From assembly GCA_900541235.1 (NCBI GenBank), contig UQIW01000015.1, positions 4,818 to 68,817 of the forward strand: 64,000 nucleotides of DNA. Reading direction: 5' to 3'. Under the pieces are notes generated by a model. The model did not search any database and was not told where the DNA came from. It was given only the letters and a program-made list of their open reading frames with translations. The stretch comes from an uncultured Collinsella sp. Its GTDB lineage: Bacteria; Actinomycetota; Coriobacteriia; Coriobacteriales; Coriobacteriaceae. A program made the translations under genes and the position numbers. Below, one piece after another: positions 60,981 through 64,000 of the stretch. Positions within the stretch are counted from its first letter, which is position 1. Each line of letters begins with the position of its first letter.

Positions 60981-61003
60981 ATTATATGAGCGCATGTTCA
61001 TAT
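60981..61003 (+). promoter_or_regulatory. SmtB/ArsR-type operator 2
   Basis: Near-perfect reverse complement of operator 1 (22 of 23), nine nt downstream. The two together form a 55-bp palindrome over the start region. Confidence 0.8.
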
Positions 61004-61017
61004 GAAAGGATATTGCA

Positions 61018-61383
61018 ATGAGCATCCGCGTTGATGAAACGAAACTCGACATCGAGGCCACCGAACCCGCGATCCCGACCACCTGCTCGCCCGAGGACCT
61101 TCCCGACGAGGAGCTTCTCTACGACCTCGCCGACCTGTTCAAGGTCTTCAGCGACACCACGCGCATCAAGATCCTCTATGCCCTCATGGGCCGCGAGCTC
61201 TGCGTGGCAGACATCGCCGAAGCGACCGAAACCTCGCAGTCCGCGGTGTCGCACCAGCTGCGCACACTCAAGCAGTCGCACCTGGTTAAATTCCGGCGCG
61301 ACGGGCGCAATATCCTCTACTCGCTCGCCGACGACCACGTCTACACCATGCTCAACCAAGGCATGAGCCACATCTGCGAATAG
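61018..61383 (+). CDS. ArsR/SmtB-family metal sensor
   Basis: 121 aa. The winged helix reads ELCVADIAEATETSQSAVSHQLRTLK-like (about 60-85). The alpha-5 ligands D105, H107, H118 and E121 have exactly the SmtB/CzrA spacing for zinc or cobalt. A Cys near residue 23 may add cadmium or lead sensing; the second Cys of the CadC alpha-3 motif is Ala (ELCVAD). It starts the metal operon and should repress it via operators 1-3. The start follows AAAGGATATTGCA. Confidence 0.92.
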   Translation: MSIRVDETKLDIEATEPAIPTTCSPEDLPDEELLYDLADLFKVFSDTTRIKILYALMGRELCVADIAEATETSQSAVSHQLRTLKQSHLVKFRRDGRNILYSLADDHVYTMLNQGMSHICE

Positions 61384-61445
61384 CGACCAACCACGGTACC
61401 AGCGCGGCCTGCACCCAAGCCGCAAATACAGAGAAAGGAACCCCC

Positions 61446-61664
61446 ATGAAAAAGCAGTTCAAGCTCGACGAAATCGACTGCGCCAACTGTGCGCGCGAGC
61501 TTCAGGACGAGCTGGCCAAGCTCGAGGGCGTCAAATCCGTGTCCGTCAACTTCATGACCCAAAAATTGACGCTCGAAGCCGATGACGCCGAGTTCGACGA
61601 GGTACTCAACCGCGTTGTAGAGTTTACGGCCGACGCCGAGCCGGACTGCGAGATCATTCTCTAG
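61446..61664 (+). CDS. HMA-domain metallochaperone
   Basis: 72 aa, one heavy-metal-associated domain. The metal motif is DCANC with Cys at 12 and 15. It is a free protein, and the ATPase downstream has no HMA domain of its own, so this chaperone probably supplies metal to it. The start follows AGAAAGGAACCCCC. It is followed by a hairpin and a third operator, so it may be more abundant than the ATPase. Confidence 0.9.
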   Translation: MKKQFKLDEIDCANCARELQDELAKLEGVKSVSVNFMTQKLTLEADDAEFDEVLNRVVEFTADAEPDCEIIL

Positions 61665-61685
61665 CCCGGGTTTACGCCAACCTGC

Positions 61686-61708
61686 AAGGCCGCGCTTGCC
61701 GCGGCCTT
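61686..61708 (+). terminator. Internal terminator/attenuator after the HMA gene
   Basis: AAGGCCGCG / CGCGGCCTT perfect 9-bp stem, then TGC. It separates the first two genes from the ATPase and precedes operator 3. Confidence 0.65.
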
Positions 61709-61718
61709 TGCTCGCGAA

Positions 61719-61741
61719 ATTATATGAGCGAGTGTTCATTC
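61719..61741 (+). promoter_or_regulatory. SmtB/ArsR-type operator 3
   Basis: ATTATATGAGCG-AGTGTTCAT-type, differing from operator 2 at few positions (ATTATATGAGCG identical). It lies 24 bp before the ATPase start, suggesting separate control of that gene. Confidence 0.72.
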
Positions 61742-61764
61742 ATTCAAATGGGAGGATACGAGTC

Positions 61765-63717
61765 ATGACCACCGCCGATCCCAAAAAGAAAAAGAAGAAG
61801 CGTAAGAAGAAAGAGTCCCTTGAGCATAAGCGCAACCGCATCGTGGTAGCGCTGGGCATTTTTGCCGTGGTGTACGCCCTCGATGAGTTCGGCACCCTCA
61901 CCGCCGCATTCGGTACCCCGGGCGACATCTACGCCAGCTTTATGCTGTTCCTCATACCGTTTTTGATTGCCGGCTACGACGTGCTGCAAAAGGCATTCAA
62001 TAACATCCGCCGCGGCAAGGCCTTCGACGAGAGTTTCCTTATGGCCGTCGCGACCATCGGCGCGTTTGCCATGGTGCTCTTCCCCGATACCGACCCGCAC
62101 ATGGCCGAAGGCGCCGCCGTCATGCTGTTCTACCAGGTCGGCGAGCTGTTCCAGGCATACGCCGTGGGCAAGAGCCGTAAATCGATCAGCGCCATGATGG
62201 ACATAGCACCCGACTACGCCAACGTCGAGCAACCCGACGGCTCACTCGAACAGGTCTTCCCCGATGACATCGCGGTCGGCACCGTGATCGTGGTCAAGCC
62301 CGGCGAGCGCGTGCCCATCGACGGCGTCATCGTCGAGGGCGAAACCCAGCTCGACACCGCCGCCCTTACCGGTGAGTCGGTCCCCCGCCCGGCCAAAACC
62401 GGAGACGATATCATCAGCGGCTGCATCAACATGACGGGGCTCATCCACGTGCGCACCACCAAGCCCTTTGGCGAGTCCACCGTCGCACGCGTCCTGGAGC
62501 TCATGGAGAATGCCAGCGAAAAGAAGGCACGCACCGAGAACTTCATCACGCGCTTTGCCCGCATCTACACGCCCGCCGTCACCGGCGCTGCCGCGGTGCT
62601 CGCGCTCGGCGGTGGCCTGGTCACCGGTGCCTGGTCCGACTGGATTCTGCGCGGCCTGACCTTCTTGGTCGTCAGCTGCCCGTGCGCGTTGGTGATCAGC
62701 GTGCCGCTCAGTTTCTTTGGCGGCATCGGCGGCGCGTCCAAGCTGGGCGTTCTCATCAAGGGTTCTAACTACCTCGAGACGCTCGCCGACGTGGACACCG
62801 TCGTCTTTGACAAGACGGGCACCCTCACCAACGGCACGTTCTCGGTGGTCGCGGTACACCCCGAGGCAGGCTATACCGAGCAGTCGCTGCTCGAAGTCGC
62901 GGCCCTTGCTGAGTCGTTCTCCGATCACCCCATCGCGCAGTCCGTACGTGTCGCCTACCAGGGCGAGGTCGACCCCAAGCGCGTAAGCGACTCCACCAAC
63001 GACGCGGGCCATGGCGTGACGGCAACCATCGACAGCAAGCACGTCGTCGTTGGCAACGCAAAGATGCTCGCCGCGGCCGGAGTCGAAGCGCCCGATTGCG
63101 AGGTCGTCGGAACGATTCTGCATGTGCTCGTTGACGGCGTGTACGCCGGCCACATCGTGATTGCAGACACCGTCAAGGCCGATGCTGAGCAAACGATTCG
63201 CGACCTGCACGCCGCCGGTGTCAAGCGCACCGTCATGCTCACGGGCGACCGCGAGGAGGTTGCGGCGTCTGTGGTCAAGCAACTCAGTCTCGACGAGTTC
63301 CACGCGCAGCTGCTGCCGGGCGATAAGGTCGAGCGCGTCGAGGCGCTGCTTGCAACCGAGAGTGGCAAGGGCAAGCTCGCCTTTGTGGGCGACGGCATCA
63401 ACGATGCGCCCGTGCTTACGCGCGCCGATGTGGGCATTGCCATGGGCGCTATGGGTTCTGACGCTGCGATCGAGGCCGCCGATGTCGTGCTCATGGACGA
63501 CAAGCCGTCCAACATTTCCCGCGCGATCCGCGTGGCACGCAAGACCATGACGATCGTCTGGCAGAACATCATCTTTGCGCTGGGCGTTAAGCTGCTGATC
63601 CTTGTGCTGGCAGCGATGGGCATCGCCAACATGTGGCTTGCCGTGTTCGGCGACGTAGGCGTGGCGATCATCGCCATCCTGAACGCCATGCGCGCGATGG
63701 GTGTCAAGAACCTGTAG
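61765..63717 (+). CDS. P1B-type heavy-metal-exporting ATPase (ZntA/CadA-like)
   Basis: 650 aa. A Lys-rich N-terminus (KKKKKKRKKK) replaces the usual HMA domain. About eight membrane helices include the SCPCALVISVP motif (CPC near 303-305). DKTGTLTNGT holds the phosphorylated Asp near 349; HP is in SDHPIAQS near 387, and GDGINDAPVLTRADVG near 543. The CPC class and the Zn/Cd-type sensor nearby suggest zinc, cadmium or lead export. The start at 61765 follows GGGAGGATACGAGTC. Confidence 0.93.
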   Translation: MTTADPKKKKKKRKKKESLEHKRNRIVVALGIFAVVYALDEFGTLTAAFGTPGDIYASFMLFLIPFLIAGYDVLQKAFNNIRRGKAFDESFLMAVATIGAFAMVLFPDTDPHMAEGAAVMLFYQVGELFQAYAVGKSRKSISAMMDIAPDYANVEQPDGSLEQVFPDDIAVGTVIVVKPGERVPIDGVIVEGETQLDTAALTGESVPRPAKTGDDIISGCINMTGLIHVRTTKPFGESTVARVLELMENASEKKARTENFITRFARIYTPAVTGAAAVLALGGGLVTGAWSDWILRGLTFLVVSCPCALVISVPLSFFGGIGGASKLGVLIKGSNYLETLADVDTVVFDKTGTLTNGTFSVVAVHPEAGYTEQSLLEVAALAESFSDHPIAQSVRVAYQGEVDPKRVSDSTNDAGHGVTATIDSKHVVVGNAKMLAAAGVEAPDCEVVGTILHVLVDGVYAGHIVIADTVKADAEQTIRDLHAAGVKRTVMLTGDREEVAASVVKQLSLDEFHAQLLPGDKVERVEALLATESGKGKLAFVGDGINDAPVLTRADVGIAMGAMGSDAAIEAADVVLMDDKPSNISRAIRVARKTMTIVWQNIIFALGVKLLILVLAAMGIANMWLAVFGDVGVAIIAILNAMRAMGVKNL

Positions 63718-63773
63718 CACTCGTGGTCCCTCCGGCCGGGGCCGGGCTTGGTTTTGAAAACGTCCTCGCGCAT

Positions 63774-63820
63774 GAGGCCCGCCTTTCCTGCTCCTGCGGA
63801 GCAACGGAAAGACGGGCCTC
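63774..63820. terminator. Hairpin between the ATPase gene and the right-end gene
   Basis: GAGGCCCG-CTTTCC / GGAAAG-CGGGCCTC with TGCTCC / GGAGCA at the tip. No T-run on either side, between convergent genes. Confidence 0.55.
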
Positions 63821-63832
63821 GCGCTGACGCTC

Positions 63833-64000
63833 CTATTTGGCAAGGTGTTTTTTAGAATCCATTTTGCGCTCGGCCTCGAAGGCTTGCCTGTCCCAATCGA
63901 GCGGAAGTCCGGCCTCGACCCATGCCTCGTAGGCCCTCCTTATGGGCTTGAGCTCCCTTTGGCCCCTCTCCAGCATCGAGATGTACTTCTCGCTGGTGCC
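63833..64000 (-). CDS. C-terminal end of an HTH (XRE-like) protein, truncated
   Basis: The last 55 residues only; the rest lies beyond the window. The visible start GTSEKYISMLERGQRELKPI fits the recognition helix and following strand of an XRE-type helix-turn-helix domain, followed by a short helical tail ending HLAK. It is likely a small DNA-binding protein. The partner or role cannot be judged. Confidence 0.65.
   Translation of the reverse strand, partial: GTSEKYISMLERGQRELKPIRRAYEAWVEAGLPLDWDRQAFEAERKMDSKKHLAK

Overview
The window looks like a chromosomal segment of a gut Actinomycetota of class Coriobacteriia, most like Collinsella. The evidence is high-GC coding sequence of about 60 to 65 percent GC, a sufCBDSU operon under an Rrf2 regulator, a Rho factor with a very long low-complexity N-terminus, an LPXTG-type surface protein, a CarD-like regulator, ATP-dependent PckA, a lactate permease, and intergenic regions full of small palindromic repeats. 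No rRNA, CRISPR array, prophage or plasmid backbone was seen. Both ends cut a gene: an AAA-ATPase-like protein at the left and an HTH protein at the right.

Region by region. 0.8-3.2 kb: sortase-anchored secreted protein and Rrf2 regulator. 3.4-8.7 kb: suf Fe-S assembly operon, divergent from the regulator. 8.7-10.2 kb: a repeat-rich gap and a RAYT/IS200-like transposase. 10.5-14.1 kb: an IscU/NifU-like scaffold paired with a GGGtGRT protein, then an FAD-dependent reductase/oxidase. 14.2-14.8 kb: two tRNA-Lys(CTT), a third tRNA-Lys remnant and tRNA-His. 14.9-19.2 kb: aminotransferase, ROK sugar kinase, VanZ-like protein and an orphan membrane protein. 19.5-24.8 kb: rho and argS around a repeat-rich gap. 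25.1-32.7 kb: CarD-like regulator, HD protein, proA, an S33 peptidase, proB, nicotinate phosphoribosyltransferase and a small tail-anchored protein. 32.7-36.9 kb: tRNA-Ala(CGC), radical SAM protein, a candidate 6S-like RNA, a WecA/TagO-type transferase and trpS. 37.2-43.7 kb: MGMT-like protein, DegV, MarR, B3/B4-domain protein, pckA and lactate permease. 43.9-53.3 kb: flippase, phosphoesterase, cation/proton antiporter and a serine-centred group (serC, serA, M20 peptidase, DUF1015-like). 53.4-59.1 kb: two histidine phosphatases, nitroreductase, HdeD-like, YaiI-like, a His-rich ArsP_2-type permease and a DnaQ-like exonuclease. 59.4-60.9 kb: an AT-richer probable nuclease gene beside a terminal-inverted-repeat element. 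60.9-63.7 kb: a metal-resistance module (SmtB/ArsR sensor, HMA chaperone, P1B-type ATPase) with three matching operator palindromes.

Themes. Fe-S assembly dominates the first 12 kb: regulator, SufBCD scaffold, SufS/SufU sulfur donor, and a second scaffold. Proline synthesis (proA, proB) surrounds a probable proline-releasing peptidase. Serine synthesis (serC, serA) is followed by a peptidase and a DUF1015-like protein. The most distinctive feature is the intergenic repertoire: seven copies of one ~41-bp palindrome, each 10-32 nt beyond a stop codon as an apparent reusable terminator; two copies of a larger element bounded by inverted TGCAAAA/GAGTATTC motifs, one beside the RAYT gene; two elements with inverted ends sharing a CCTGCGGTTTTA core; and a perfect 36-bp inverted repeat. 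All assignments are from reading sequence only; no database search was run.
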